The notes below the pieces were generated by a model. That model searched no databases, had not been told where the DNA came from, and was given only the letters and a program-made list of their open reading frames with translations. From Candidatus Dormiibacterota bacterium (lineage in GTDB: Bacteria > Chloroflexota > Dormibacteria > UBA8260 > Bog-877), in NCBI GenBank assembly GCA_003164475.1, contig PLTL01000181.1:17535-46252 (forward strand): a stretch of DNA of 28,718 nt, written 5' to 3'. Shown piece by piece: positions 7,939-16,050 of this stretch (positions are counted from its first letter, which is position 1; each line of letters opens with the position of its first letter). A program made the position numbers and the translations under genes.

Positions 7939-9601
7939 TGCAGACCGTGCTCACGCCAGCGGGCAGGGAGACAAGTGGGGCGGTACCGGCGGCCGTGACG
8001 TTCAGGTAGACGGTCGTCCCCGCAGTAACCGGGAAGCTGTTGGTCTCGGTCAGGTCGAGGGGAATCGCCTGGGGTGCCAGCTGGACGCCGATGTCGCCGC
8101 TCTCACTCGGGGTGATCTCGACCGAGCCGGCCGAAGAGAAGACGAGGCGGATCGGTGCCGGGGAGACGCCGTTGGCGATCGACACGCAGTCGCCGCCGGC
8201 GGCTTCGGGAATCGGCCACACGTCGTCGCCGACGGTCGGTTCATAACCCGTCTGCAGGGGAGTGCCCGTGACGCTCACCTGGAGATAGAGCGAGGCGTTG
8301 AGGGTGTCGGTCGCCGTGACGGGCGTCCCCAGGGGAATCTTCCCAGCGGCTAGCATGGAGCGCAGATCGCTGAGCGTGAGGTTGGGAGAATTCACCGGGG
8401 CAATCGCTGCGTCACCATTGACCGCAAGCGGCGCTCCGCCCGTGATCAGGTGGGCGGCGGCCAAGATCTGGCCCTCGGTCCCAACCTGGACCGGGTTGTT
8501 GGCCGACAGCCAGGTGTCGATGCCCGCGACCCCGTTGACCGCGACCACCGCGGTGAGCCCGAGAGCCACGAACCGTCCGGTCATGGAGCGGCGGGTCAGC
8601 TGGGTGAGCGCCAGAGCGGTGGCCGGGAGCAGCAGGACCGCCCATTCGTAGGCGTAGTGGGTGAAGGTGGACTCGTCCACTCCGAGCGAGATCCGGCCGA
8701 CGCCGACGGTGGCGAAGAAGATCAGGGCAACCGGGGGCCCGGCGAAGGCGAGGGCCTGCGGACCCCGAGCCTGGCGCCGGTTCACGTAGAGCCACACCCC
8801 GAGACCGAGGGCGAGCACTCCGCCGAGGCCGGTCCAGCCAGTGGTCCCCTCGATGGCGCTCGTGAGCCCCGTCCAGACGTACTGCACCACCAGGGGCAGC
8901 TCCGACTTGGGGGCGGGTGTGGTCGAGATCGCCGCGTGACCGATCAGCGCGAGCCAGACGAGGTAGACGGCGGCCGGCACCGACGCGACCCGAAGTGCGG
9001 CCAGCCAGCCGCGGCGGAGAAGGGCCAGGGCGGCGCCGAGCAGCACCACGCAGACGCCGATTCCCGAGCACATGATGGCCGCCACTCCGAACAGCCAGAA
9101 GCCGACGTCACGGTTCCACCGACCGGGGCCGGAGTAGTCGAGGAGAAAGGCTCCGAGCAGGCCCAAAACGATGGGCAGCACGAACCCGATCTGGAAGGAC
9201 GAGGTGAGGTTCTCGACCCCTCCTCCGAGCACCATGAATGCTGCGGCGAGCCCGGTGGCGAGCCAGGGATCGACGTCGAGGCGATGCATCCAACGCCAGA
9301 GCAGGTGGGCCACGGCCAGGTGAGCGACCAGGTCGAGGGCGATGTAGGGGACGTACGTGCGCAGCCCGAAGAGGTTGTACAGACCCAGGTTCAGGAGGAT
9401 GGGGATGGTCGACCAGTGCTCGTTGTGAGGGAAGAAGAGATTGAGTGATTGGCCCGGCTGCATCCGGTTGAAGAACTCGAAGATGTCGCCGATGAACCAG
9501 AGGTATCGGTCCATGTAGAGGAGGAAGGCGAGTCCGACCACGAGTGAGAGGTAGTGGGCGGGCGCCGCCAGCTCCTCCAGCCGCTCACCGAGTGGGCGCA
9601 T
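7925..9601 (-). CDS. Polytopic membrane protein with exported C-terminal domain, paralogue 2
   Basis: A 558-residue sister of the proteins at 6172-7938 and 10857-12605. It has the same order: APAHYLSLVVGL first span, first-loop motif WFIGDIFEFFNRMQPG, serial membrane spans, then a tail with GGDCVSI and STVCSVAG, the cysteines 82 residues apart. It differs from its sisters in having Ile where they have Glu in the G/N-D-E-F motif, so one of the presumed catalytic acids is missing. The ATG at 9601 is the first standard start. In-frame sequence upstream reads as a Pro/Ala-rich leader (TTAAAEPPGGTPPAEEAH) like that of paralogue 1. The frame reaches a CTG at 9682 that overlaps the epimerase stop, so the true start could be non-canonical. 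Role inferred as membrane glycosyl transfer. Confidence 0.78.
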   Translation of the reverse strand: MRPLGERLEELAAPAHYLSLVVGLAFLLYMDRYLWFIGDIFEFFNRMQPGQSLNLFFPHNEHWSTIPILLNLGLYNLFGLRTYVPYIALDLVAHLAVAHLLWRWMHRLDVDPWLATGLAAAFMVLGGGVENLTSSFQIGFVLPIVLGLLGAFLLDYSGPGRWNRDVGFWLFGVAAIMCSGIGVCVVLLGAALALLRRGWLAALRVASVPAAVYLVWLALIGHAAISTTPAPKSELPLVVQYVWTGLTSAIEGTTGWTGLGGVLALGLGVWLYVNRRQARGPQALAFAGPPVALIFFATVGVGRISLGVDESTFTHYAYEWAVLLLPATALALTQLTRRSMTGRFVALGLTAVVAVNGVAGIDTWLSANNPVQVGTEGQILAAAHLITGGAPLAVNGDAAIAPVNSPNLTLSDLRSMLAAGKIPLGTPVTATDTLNASLYLQVSVTGTPLQTGYEPTVGDDVWPIPEAAGGDCVSIANGVSPAPIRLVFSSAGSVEITPSESGDIGVQLAPQAIPLDLTETNSFPVTAGTTVYLNVTAAGTAPLVSLPAGVSTVCSVAG

Positions 9602-9678
9602 GGCAGGACGCGCCGACGGCGGGCAATGTGCCTCCTCCGCCGGCGGGGTGCCGCCCGGAGGCTCAGCCGCGGCGGTCG

Positions 9679-10704
9679 TCAGATGCTCCCCACAGCGATC
9701 GCCTGCTCGATCCAGGGGACGACCTCGTCGAGCATGGCTTCCAGTGAGGTGTCGGCGGTGAAGCCGAGGACACGCCGCGCCTTCTCGACCGACGGGACGC
9801 GTCGTTGAACGTCGTGCTCGTAGGGGGGGTCGCAGACGTAGCGGAAGGGCACACTGTCGCCCCGGATTCGCTTCCAGATCGTCTCGGCGAGCTCGAGCAC
9901 GGTGGTGGAGTCCGATGTCGAGAGGTTAAAGTCCTCGTTCAGGGCGGCGGGGCTCTCCATGGCGGTTACGATGCCGCGGGCCAGGTCCCCCCCGTACGTG
10001 TAGTGGCGCACCTGGCTGCCGTCGCCGAGGATGTGGAGGGGGTCCTGGCCGCGGAGCACTTTCTGGACCAGGTCGGGGACGACGTGGCTCATGGCCAGCT
10101 TGACGTTGCCGCTTGGCACCTCAACGTCTCCGAGGGCCCGGCCCTCGCCGACGCCGACGCAGTTGAAGGGCCGCACGATGGTGTACGGCAGACCGTGCTG
10201 CTCCCAGGCGGCCCGGGCGAAGTATTCGACGGCCAGCTTCTGGAACCCGTAGGAGGAGAGTGGCGGGGGGACCTGGCGCTCCTGCCCCTCGAAGGACGGC
10301 CACGAGTCCGTCGCCTCGAATACCATCGAGGAGCTCATGTAGGTGACCTTCTGGAGACCGTGGTCGTGGTGCGCCTGGATCGCGGCGTCGCAGGTCGCCG
10401 CCATGATCCTTTCGTTGGTGGCCAGGAGGTCGTACGCGTAGGCGTGGAAGTACGAGATCCCGCCGATCATGGCCGCCCCGGCGATCAGGTGGTCACAGTC
10501 GGCGAGCACCTTGGCGACCAGATCCACGTCCCGCGCATCGCCCTCGACGAGGTGATACCGGGGGTCGCTGTCGTACGACTTGGCCACTTTGCCGTACTTG
10601 GACAGGTTGTCGAGTCCCACCACCTCGTGGCCGCGGCTCAGCAGCTCCTCGATGACGTAGCCGCCGATGAATCCGGCGGCGCCGGTGACCAGGACTCTGC
10701 CCAT
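9679..10704 (-). CDS. NAD-dependent nucleotide-sugar epimerase/dehydratase (extended SDR)
   Basis: A 341-residue cytoplasmic enzyme that remodels a nucleotide sugar through an NAD-bound keto intermediate. The GAAGFIGG nucleotide loop is at residues 8-15, LDNLSKYGK at 31-39, a Ser-rich strand YMSSSMVFE at 122-130, and the catalytic YGFQK at 152-156. Later IVRPFNCVGVGEG and ILGDGSQVRHYTYGGDLARG match the substrate-binding part of GDP-mannose 3,5-epimerase and UDP-glucose epimerase relatives. The exact sugar cannot be decided. It sits between two paralogous membrane proteins on the same strand. A GGGGAGG sequence lies 3 nt before the ATG, and a possible -10 (TAGCAT) sits about 90 nt upstream, so it may have its own promoter. 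Confidence 0.88.
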   Translation of the reverse strand: MGRVLVTGAAGFIGGYVIEELLSRGHEVVGLDNLSKYGKVAKSYDSDPRYHLVEGDARDVDLVAKVLADCDHLIAGAAMIGGISYFHAYAYDLLATNERIMAATCDAAIQAHHDHGLQKVTYMSSSMVFEATDSWPSFEGQERQVPPPLSSYGFQKLAVEYFARAAWEQHGLPYTIVRPFNCVGVGEGRALGDVEVPSGNVKLAMSHVVPDLVQKVLRGQDPLHILGDGSQVRHYTYGGDLARGIVTAMESPAALNEDFNLSTSDSTTVLELAETIWKRIRGDSVPFRYVCDPPYEHDVQRRVPSVEKARRVLGFTADTSLEAMLDEVVPWIEQAIAVGSI

Positions 10705-10711
10705 CTGCCTC
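10705..10711 (-). promoter_or_regulatory. Shine-Dalgarno sequence before the epimerase gene
   Basis: On the minus strand GGGGAGG is followed by CAG and the ATG at 10704, a purine-rich anti-16S match at short spacing. It stands out because most operon-first genes here lack any such site. Confidence 0.5.
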
Positions 10712-10791
10712 CCCTCAGTGCGGCCGGCTCCTCTCAGGCTGGAGATCTAGGGTCCAACGGCCCCTGGGCCGAACGCGCCGCGATCGGCGGC

Positions 10792-10797
10792 ATGCTA
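10792..10797 (-). promoter_or_regulatory. Candidate -10 element for the epimerase gene
   Basis: TAGCAT on the minus strand, about 90 nt upstream of the ATG at 10704. TTGGAG lies 15 nt further upstream and could act as a -35. It falls in the 152-nt gap after the stop of the 10857-12605 gene. Spacing is one base short of optimal, so this is tentative. Confidence 0.3.
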
Positions 10798-10856
10798 CCA
10801 GACGCGGACCACCTCCAAGCGCCGCCTGTCCCGACCGTCGAGCAGGCCCGTGGCTC

Positions 10857-12605
10857 TCACGGCGCAGAACTGATGGTCGTGCCCGTCATCGACACTCCGC
10901 ACAGGCGTTCCGAGCCGGTCGGAAGGGTCAGCATGGCGATGGTGCCGGCCGCGGTGACGTTCAGGTAGGAGGAGCCGGCCGGGAGCGCCTCCGGCTGGGC
11001 GGCCGTGAGTGCGCCAGGGGCGGTGGCCCAGGCGAGCTGGACGCTGGCTTCCCCCGACTGCGCGGCGACGATCTCCACCCAACCCGAGGAGGCGAAGCTC
11101 AGTCCGACCTCCGGCTGTCCACCCAGTGAGGCCAGCGATAGGCACCCGCCTCCGTCGGAGGAGACCAGAGGTCGGAACTCGGGAAGGACGGACGGCGGTG
11201 TCCCCGATGGAGTCAGCGGCGTGGGGGTGACGCTCACCTGCAGGTACGCGGCGGCGTCCAGCAGGTCCTGGTCGGTCACGGGAAGGTTGGTGGGCCAGGC
11301 GCCCGCCTGGATGATCGAACGCAGCGCGCTCACCGTGAGGCCCGGGGCCCATGGCGCGACGCTCGCCCCGTTGCCTACCGCAAGCGGTGCACTCTCGGCG
11401 AGGAGTCGCGCGGCGCCGAGGGTCGTGCTCTGCGCGGCCCCGCTGAGCGGCGACAGGAACTGAAGGACGCCGACCAAGCTCGCCACGCCGTTGACCACCC
11501 AGATTGCCGAGGCGCCGGCCACCAGCGCACGGCCAGCCACCGGGGCACGCTGGCAGATCCGGCTGAGGGCGAGAGCAGCGGCCGGCAGCAGCAGGGCGAT
11601 GCACACGTAGCCGTAACGGGTGGAGCTCGCCTGGCTGGTGCCCGCGGCGACACGCGCCACTCCCGCTCCGACGAAGAAGATCGGCGCGGTCATCACTCCG
11701 GCGAACGCCAGCGCCTGGGGTCCCCGTGCCTCTCGCCGCAGAAGGAAGAGCCATCCCGCTAGGGCCAGCGCGAGGGCGCCGCCCGCGCCCGTCCACCCCG
11801 TCGTGTTGTCGATGGCTGAGCTGATCCCCACCCACGCGTACTGGGGGAGCAGGGGCAGGTCGCTTGCGGCGATGGGGGTGCTCGAGGCCACGCCGTGCGC
11901 GATGAGCGCCAGCCAGACGAGGAAGACCAGAGCGGGGACGGAAACGACGCGCAGCCCGGCCCTCGGCCCGCGGCGCAGCAGCGCAACCAAGCCGACCAGC
12001 ACGACCATGAAGACGCCAATGTCGGAACACATGAGACCGGCAACTGCGATCGGCCAGAACGCGATGTCCCGCCCCGCGCCACCGCCGTCGTGGTCGACAA
12101 GCAGGGCGCCGAGCAGGCCCAGAGCCACCGGCATGGCGAAGCTGACCTCGGCCCAGATGGAGAGATCCTCAACCCCCCCTCCGACCACGAGGAACACGGC
12201 GGCCAGGGCAGTGGCAACCCATGGGTCGGCACCGACGCGGCGCATCCAGCGCCAGAGCAGGTGAGCAACCCCCAGCTGGACCCCGACCATCCAGAGGGTG
12301 TAGGGGAGGACGGAGTGTAACCCCACCAGCCTGTACAAACCCAGGGTGATCAGGAGGGGCAGCGTTGACCATTGCTCCTGATAGGGGACGAGAAGGCCGA
12401 GAGATTGTCCAGGCTGGATCCGCGCGAAGAAGGCAAACTCGTCGTTGAAGAACCAGGTGTGGCGGTCGAGGTAGAGGAGTACGGCGAGACCCACGGCCAG
12501 CGACAGGTAGTGGGCCGGCCCTGAGAGCGCGGTAAGACGCGCCGCCATCCCGCCTGACGGTGGGGGAGGGTTCGCCGGCGCGGGTTCTGCGGTGTTCGCC
12601 AGCAT
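10857..12605 (-). CDS. Polytopic membrane protein with exported C-terminal domain, paralogue 3
   Basis: A 582-residue third copy of the family at 6172-7938 and 7925-9601, and the first gene of the minus-strand series. A Pro-rich leader precedes GPAHYLSLAVGLAVLLYLDR. The first loop is WFFNDEFAFFARIQPG, with both acids of the D-E pair. About ten more spans and an exported tail follow, carrying GGGCLSL and SERLCGV with the two cysteines 81 residues apart and the shared SYLNVTAAGT strand. The frame is open up to 12704. The ATG at 12605 is preferred because a TAGGAT hexamer ends 7 nt before it; an ATG at 12614 is the alternative. Homology among the three is obvious by eye. The enzymatic role is inferred, with a non-catalytic transporter or polymerase as alternatives. 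Confidence 0.8.
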   Translation of the reverse strand: MLANTAEPAPANPPPPSGGMAARLTALSGPAHYLSLAVGLAVLLYLDRHTWFFNDEFAFFARIQPGQSLGLLVPYQEQWSTLPLLITLGLYRLVGLHSVLPYTLWMVGVQLGVAHLLWRWMRRVGADPWVATALAAVFLVVGGGVEDLSIWAEVSFAMPVALGLLGALLVDHDGGGAGRDIAFWPIAVAGLMCSDIGVFMVVLVGLVALLRRGPRAGLRVVSVPALVFLVWLALIAHGVASSTPIAASDLPLLPQYAWVGISSAIDNTTGWTGAGGALALALAGWLFLLRREARGPQALAFAGVMTAPIFFVGAGVARVAAGTSQASSTRYGYVCIALLLPAAALALSRICQRAPVAGRALVAGASAIWVVNGVASLVGVLQFLSPLSGAAQSTTLGAARLLAESAPLAVGNGASVAPWAPGLTVSALRSIIQAGAWPTNLPVTDQDLLDAAAYLQVSVTPTPLTPSGTPPSVLPEFRPLVSSDGGGCLSLASLGGQPEVGLSFASSGWVEIVAAQSGEASVQLAWATAPGALTAAQPEALPAGSSYLNVTAAGTIAMLTLPTGSERLCGVSMTGTTISSAP

Positions 12606-12612
12606 CCGCGGC

Positions 12613-12618
12613 ATCCTA
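12613..12618 (-). promoter_or_regulatory. -10-like hexamer TAGGAT, near-leaderless start
   Basis: TAGGAT on the minus strand, with 7 nt between it and the ATG at 12605. It overlaps the alternative ATG at 12614. No Shine-Dalgarno sequence is present, so transcription would start at or very near the start codon. Confidence 0.42.
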
Positions 12619-12690
12619 TCAATCGCCGCCCGTGGGGGTGCCGTCCCCCGATCGATCCGTCGATCCGGATAGCCCCGCCGACCGTGCCGG

Positions 12691-12696
12691 TATACT
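12691..12696 (+). promoter_or_regulatory. Candidate -10 element TATACT for the sugar dehydrogenase operon
   Basis: TATACT, a near-perfect -10 hexamer in GC-rich surroundings, lies 43 nt upstream of the GTG at 12740 in the divergent intergenic region. It would give a leader of about 37 nt that includes the GGAGG site. No good -35 is seen. Confidence 0.5.
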
Positions 12697-12728
12697 CCCG
12701 CCACGTACCCGTTTGCCCTGGGGGAATC

Positions 12729-12733
12729 GGAGG
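12729..12733 (+). promoter_or_regulatory. Shine-Dalgarno sequence deciding a GTG start
   Basis: GGAGG followed by 6 nt (ctgccc) and GTG at 12740. This fixes the start of the sugar dehydrogenase over the longer open frame upstream. Confidence 0.7.
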
Positions 12734-12739
12734 CTGCCC

Positions 12740-13930
12740 GTGTTTGAGCGGAACATCGCCATCATCGGCGGCTGTGGGCACGTGGGGCTGCCACTCGGGA
12801 TCGCCTTTGCCGACCGAGGCCAGTCCGTGGTGCTGTACGACAGCAACGCCCGGGCGGTCGAGACGGTCAACGGGGGTCGTATGCCCTTCCGCGAAGAGGG
12901 CGCCGACGAGCTGCTGCCCCGTGTGCTGGCGAGCGGCAAGCTCACTGCCACCACCGATGGCCGGGCGGTCAGCACCGCCGAGGCAGTGGTGGTCGTCATC
13001 GGCACGCCCGTCGACCGCTTTCTCAACCCGGAGATAGGGGCGGTGCTGCAGGCCGTCGAGGCCGAGGTCGAGAACCTGGTGGACGGGCAGCTCCTGGTAC
13101 TCCGGAGCACCGTCTATCCGGGTGTGACCGCGATGGTTGCGAAGCGGATGAAGGAGCTCGACAAGGCGGTCGACGTCGTCTTCTGCCCGGAGCGCATCGC
13201 CGAGGGGTACGCGCTGCGGGAGCTGAGCTCGCTGCCCCAGATCGTCTCCGGCCGCGATCCCCGGGCCCTGGAACGCGCCGGCGCCCTCTTCCGGCTGCTC
13301 ACCCCGGAGATCGTGGAACTGATCCCCGAGGAGGCCGAGCTGGCCAAGCTCTACACCAATGCCTGGCGGTACATCAAGTTCGCGGCCGCCAACCAGTTCT
13401 TCATGATCGCCAATGACTTCGGCCTCGACTTCGAGCGCATCCGGCACGCGGTCACCTATGACTACCCGCGAGCGGCCGACATGCCCGGGCCGGGCTTCGC
13501 CGCCGGCCCCTGTCTCTTCAAGGACACCATGCAGATCACCGCGTTCAACGAAAACCGCTTCACCCTCGGGCACGCTAGCGTCATGATCAACGAGGGGCTG
13601 CCGCTCTATGTGGTCAGCCAGATGGAGCGGAGATTCGACCTGGCGGAGATGACGGTGGGGATCCTGGGGATGGCCTTCAAAGGGGGATCCGACGACACGC
13701 GGTCGAGCCTCAGCTACAAGCTGAAACGCCTGCTCGCCATCAAGGCCCGCGAGGTGCTCTGCACCGACCCCCAGGTGACCACGGACCCAGGTCTGGTGCC
13801 GTTGCAGGAGGTGATCGACCGGGCCGGGATCCTGATCGTGGCCACCCCGCACCCCGAGTACCACGACCTGCACGTCCAGGTGCCCGTCGTCGACCTCTTC
13901 AACGTCCTTGGCGACGGCGTTCGGATCTGA
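12740..13930 (+). CDS. UDP-glucose/GDP-mannose dehydrogenase family nucleotide-sugar dehydrogenase
   Basis: A 396-residue cytoplasmic enzyme that oxidises the C6 hydroxyl of a UDP-sugar to a carboxylate with two NAD+. The NAD loop IIGGCGHVGLPLG spans residues 8-20. LRSTVYPGVT (121-130) and FCPERIAEGYALREL (148-162) are typical of the UDP-N-acetylhexosamine dehydrogenase (WecC/TviB-like) branch. The catalytic cysteine is C258 in GPCLFKD. NACW-like YTNAWRYIKFAAANQF (205-220) forms the dimer/active-site helix. The GTG is supported by GGAGG 6 nt upstream. It heads a plus-strand operon with a GT2 and a membrane protein. Distinct from the Ugd that starts at 28430, so the locus probably makes two kinds of uronic acid. 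Confidence 0.88.
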   Translation: MFERNIAIIGGCGHVGLPLGIAFADRGQSVVLYDSNARAVETVNGGRMPFREEGADELLPRVLASGKLTATTDGRAVSTAEAVVVVIGTPVDRFLNPEIGAVLQAVEAEVENLVDGQLLVLRSTVYPGVTAMVAKRMKELDKAVDVVFCPERIAEGYALRELSSLPQIVSGRDPRALERAGALFRLLTPEIVELIPEEAELAKLYTNAWRYIKFAAANQFFMIANDFGLDFERIRHAVTYDYPRAADMPGPGFAAGPCLFKDTMQITAFNENRFTLGHASVMINEGLPLYVVSQMERRFDLAEMTVGILGMAFKGGSDDTRSSLSYKLKRLLAIKAREVLCTDPQVTTDPGLVPLQEVIDRAGILIVATPHPEYHDLHVQVPVVDLFNVLGDGVRI

Positions 13931-13937
13931 CCCACCG

Positions 13938-14705
13938 ATGCCGCGCGTCTCCGTCGTGGTGCCCGTCTACAACGAGGGGTCGGCGATCGTCGACTTCCTG
14001 GATCGTATCCTCGAGGCGGTGACCCTACCGTGCGAGGTGCTAGTCGTCTACGACACCCCGAGCGACACCACCTTGCCGCACCTCCGCGAGTACGCGCAAC
14101 GGGAGGAGCGAGTGCGCCCGCTCCACAACACGTACGGCCAGGGCCCCGCGGCGGCACTCCGCTTCGGCGTCGACCACGTCCTGAGCGAGGTGGTGGTGGT
14201 CACCATGGCCGATGGGAGCGACGACCCCCACCAGATCGACCAGCTCACGCGTCTGGTGGAGCGCGGGGTGGTGGTCGCCTGTGCCTCCCGCTACATGCGT
14301 GGCGGACAGCAGGTGGGTGGGCCGTGGACCAAGGGGATGATCTCGCGGCTGGCGGGGTGGTCGCTCCACCTGATCGGCAGGGTGGGGACGCACGACCCGA
14401 CCAATTCGTTCAAGGCCTACTCGCGGGAGTTCCTGCGGGAGGTGGGGATCGAGTCAGACGCTGGCTTCACGCTGGGCATCGAGATGGTCGCCAAGGCCAA
14501 GAGGCGGGGTCTGCCGGTCGCCGAGATTCCTACGATCTGGCTCGATCGGGCGGACGGGACGTCGAACTTCAAGGTGTCGAAGTGGCTGGCCCACTATCTT
14601 CACTGGTGGTTCTACGCCGCGAAGCCGGGCGGAAGCCGTCCCCGACCGCGATCGCGCGGGTCCGGCACCGAGGGTGTTGGGACCACCGATGACGGGCCTG
14701 ACTGA
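13938..14705 (+). CDS. Glycosyltransferase family 2, dolichyl-phosphate-mannose-synthase-like
   Basis: A 255-residue GT-A enzyme that probably charges a polyprenyl-phosphate carrier or acceptor from a nucleotide sugar. It begins MPRVSVVVPVYNEGS, the usual GT2 first strand. VVYDTPSDTT (37-46) replaces the more common DDxSxD phrase, and TMADGSDDP (89-97) is the metal-binding acidic motif. GTHDPTNSFKAYSREFL and EIPTIWLDRADGTSNF are conserved DPM1-type elements. No C-terminal membrane spans are present, so it is a soluble or peripheral enzyme. It lies 7 nt after the dehydrogenase stop and overlaps the next gene by 17 nt. This places it in an operon with a putative GT-C protein that could use its lipid-linked product. 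Confidence 0.87.
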   Translation: MPRVSVVVPVYNEGSAIVDFLDRILEAVTLPCEVLVVYDTPSDTTLPHLREYAQREERVRPLHNTYGQGPAAALRFGVDHVLSEVVVVTMADGSDDPHQIDQLTRLVERGVVVACASRYMRGGQQVGGPWTKGMISRLAGWSLHLIGRVGTHDPTNSFKAYSREFLREVGIESDAGFTLGIEMVAKAKRRGLPVAEIPTIWLDRADGTSNFKVSKWLAHYLHWWFYAAKPGGSRPRPRSRGSGTEGVGTTDDGPD

Positions 14706-16014
14706 CCCGGTCGCGGCGCCGATGCCCGGCGCCGCCGGAGCTGAGGCCAGGACCCGCGCATGGCTGCGACCCACCCTCCTCATGTTCGTGGGGGCGCTGA
14801 TCGCCTCGGGGGTGGTCATCAGCCGCCGCCCCGACGCCTTCACCAACGCCCAGTTCTACGCCGAGGACGGGACCCGGTGGTTCTCCGACGCCTACAACCT
14901 CGGCGCCTGGCAGGCGATGGGGGTCTCGCTCAGCGGCTACTTCCAGACGCTGTCGCGCCTTGGCGCCGTGATCGAGGCCCCCTTCGGGGTCGGAAATGCC
15001 CCGCTCGTGTACAACGTGCTCGGTCTGCTGGTGCAGATCGCACCGGTGCTCTTCTTCCTGAGCCCTCGCTTCCGCCCACTGGTGCCGTCGGTCTGGGTGC
15101 GGATCGCGCTCAGCGCCGTCTACCTGCTGATGCCGACCACCGAGCTGAACGTCACCCTGACCAACGCTCCGTTTCACCTGGCGGTCCTGGCGACGCTGGT
15201 GATCATCGCTCCCGGGGCGCGCGGCTGGGGGTGGCGGGGGTTTGACGTCGCGGTCATCGGCCTGACGGCCGTCACCGGCCCGTTCGTCTACGTGCTGCTG
15301 CCGGTTGCCGTGCTCTGGTGGCTGCTGCGCCGTCGGCGCGAAACGCTCGTGCTCATCGTCGTGCTGACACTCGGCCTCGGCGCCCAACTCTATGCCGAAA
15401 CCCTGACACCGCGGGCCGCCTATCCGCTGGGAGCGAACGTGCGCGACCTGGTACTGATCCTCTGCGACCGCGTCGTCCTCGCCGGTCTCTTCGCCGAGGA
15501 GGGCCACACCCACGTCTACGTGACGGGACTCCCTCACGCAACGATCTGGGCGGGGCTCATCCTCCTGCTCGCCGCGCCGGTGGTCGTCGTCGCCGCCCTC
15601 CGAGCGCCGTGGGAGCTGCGGATCTTCGACCTCGTGGCTGTCCTCTTCCTGGCCGCCGGGCTGGCGGTTCCCGCGGTATCGGCCGCTGGCAACCAGTGGC
15701 AGATCATGACCGTGGGGCGCGCCGGGGACAGGTACTTCTTCATGGCCCAGGTGGCCTGGGTGGTGACCGTCCTCTGGGCGGCCTCGCGCCTCCGCCTGCC
15801 GCGGCTCCGGCAGGGGGCGTGGGCGCTCGTCGCGTTGGCCTTCGCCTCCGGGCTGGTCGTTGCTTGGTCGTACCCTGCGTTCATCGACGATCACTGGCCG
15901 CAGGAGGCGCGGCAGATCGGAACGGCCCGGGTGGGCACGCACCTGACCCTGCCCATACCCCCGGGCGGCCCCTGGACGTTCACGGTCACGGTGAGGTCAG
16001 GGGGGTTGTCCTGA
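14689..16014 (+). CDS. Polytopic membrane protein, putative GT-C glycosyltransferase (AEDG family)
   Basis: A 441-residue integral membrane protein, the same length as its homologue at 4528-5853. The first span (LLMFVGALIASGVVI) is followed by an external loop with QFYAEDGTRWFSD, the acidic pair aligned with WAEDGVIFW in the homologue. About nine further spans include TAVTGPFVYVLLPVAVLWW, matching MGLTGPFAAVLAPAFWL there. The C-terminus LPIPPGGPWTFTV echoes VPIDPAGWHVYM. The ATG at 14689 is chosen because it overlaps the GT2 stop; a GTG at 14674 would add five residues. Together with the GT2 it could form a carrier-charging and transfer pair. Glycosyltransferase activity is inferred from topology and the acidic loop. 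Confidence 0.75.
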   Translation: MTGLTDPVAAPMPGAAGAEARTRAWLRPTLLMFVGALIASGVVISRRPDAFTNAQFYAEDGTRWFSDAYNLGAWQAMGVSLSGYFQTLSRLGAVIEAPFGVGNAPLVYNVLGLLVQIAPVLFFLSPRFRPLVPSVWVRIALSAVYLLMPTTELNVTLTNAPFHLAVLATLVIIAPGARGWGWRGFDVAVIGLTAVTGPFVYVLLPVAVLWWLLRRRRETLVLIVVLTLGLGAQLYAETLTPRAAYPLGANVRDLVLILCDRVVLAGLFAEEGHTHVYVTGLPHATIWAGLILLLAAPVVVVAALRAPWELRIFDLVAVLFLAAGLAVPAVSAAGNQWQIMTVGRAGDRYFFMAQVAWVVTVLWAASRLRLPRLRQGAWALVALAFASGLVVAWSYPAFIDDHWPQEARQIGTARVGTHLTLPIPPGGPWTFTVTVRSGGLS

Positions 16015-16050
16015 GCCGCCGCCGGCTCTGGAGCAGGCCAGCCGGGTTCG

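Noticed and set aside
9805..10968. A 387-codon plus-strand open frame opposite the epimerase gene
   Set aside because: The opposite strand encodes an unmistakable SDR enzyme with GAAGFIGG and YGFQK; the plus-strand frame has no motif.
12606..12704. A longer start for paralogue 3 at 12704
   Set aside because: The extra 33 residues are Arg/Pro-rich, unlike the sister leaders, and would bury the TAGGAT hexamer and most of the divergent promoter region inside coding sequence.
14569..15942. A 457-codon open frame on the minus strand, antisense to the membrane protein gene
   Set aside because: It is rich in Arg/Gly/His/Asp with no recognisable motif and mirrors G/C-ending codons of the plus-strand gene, which has clear membrane spans and family resemblance. 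A high-GC shadow.
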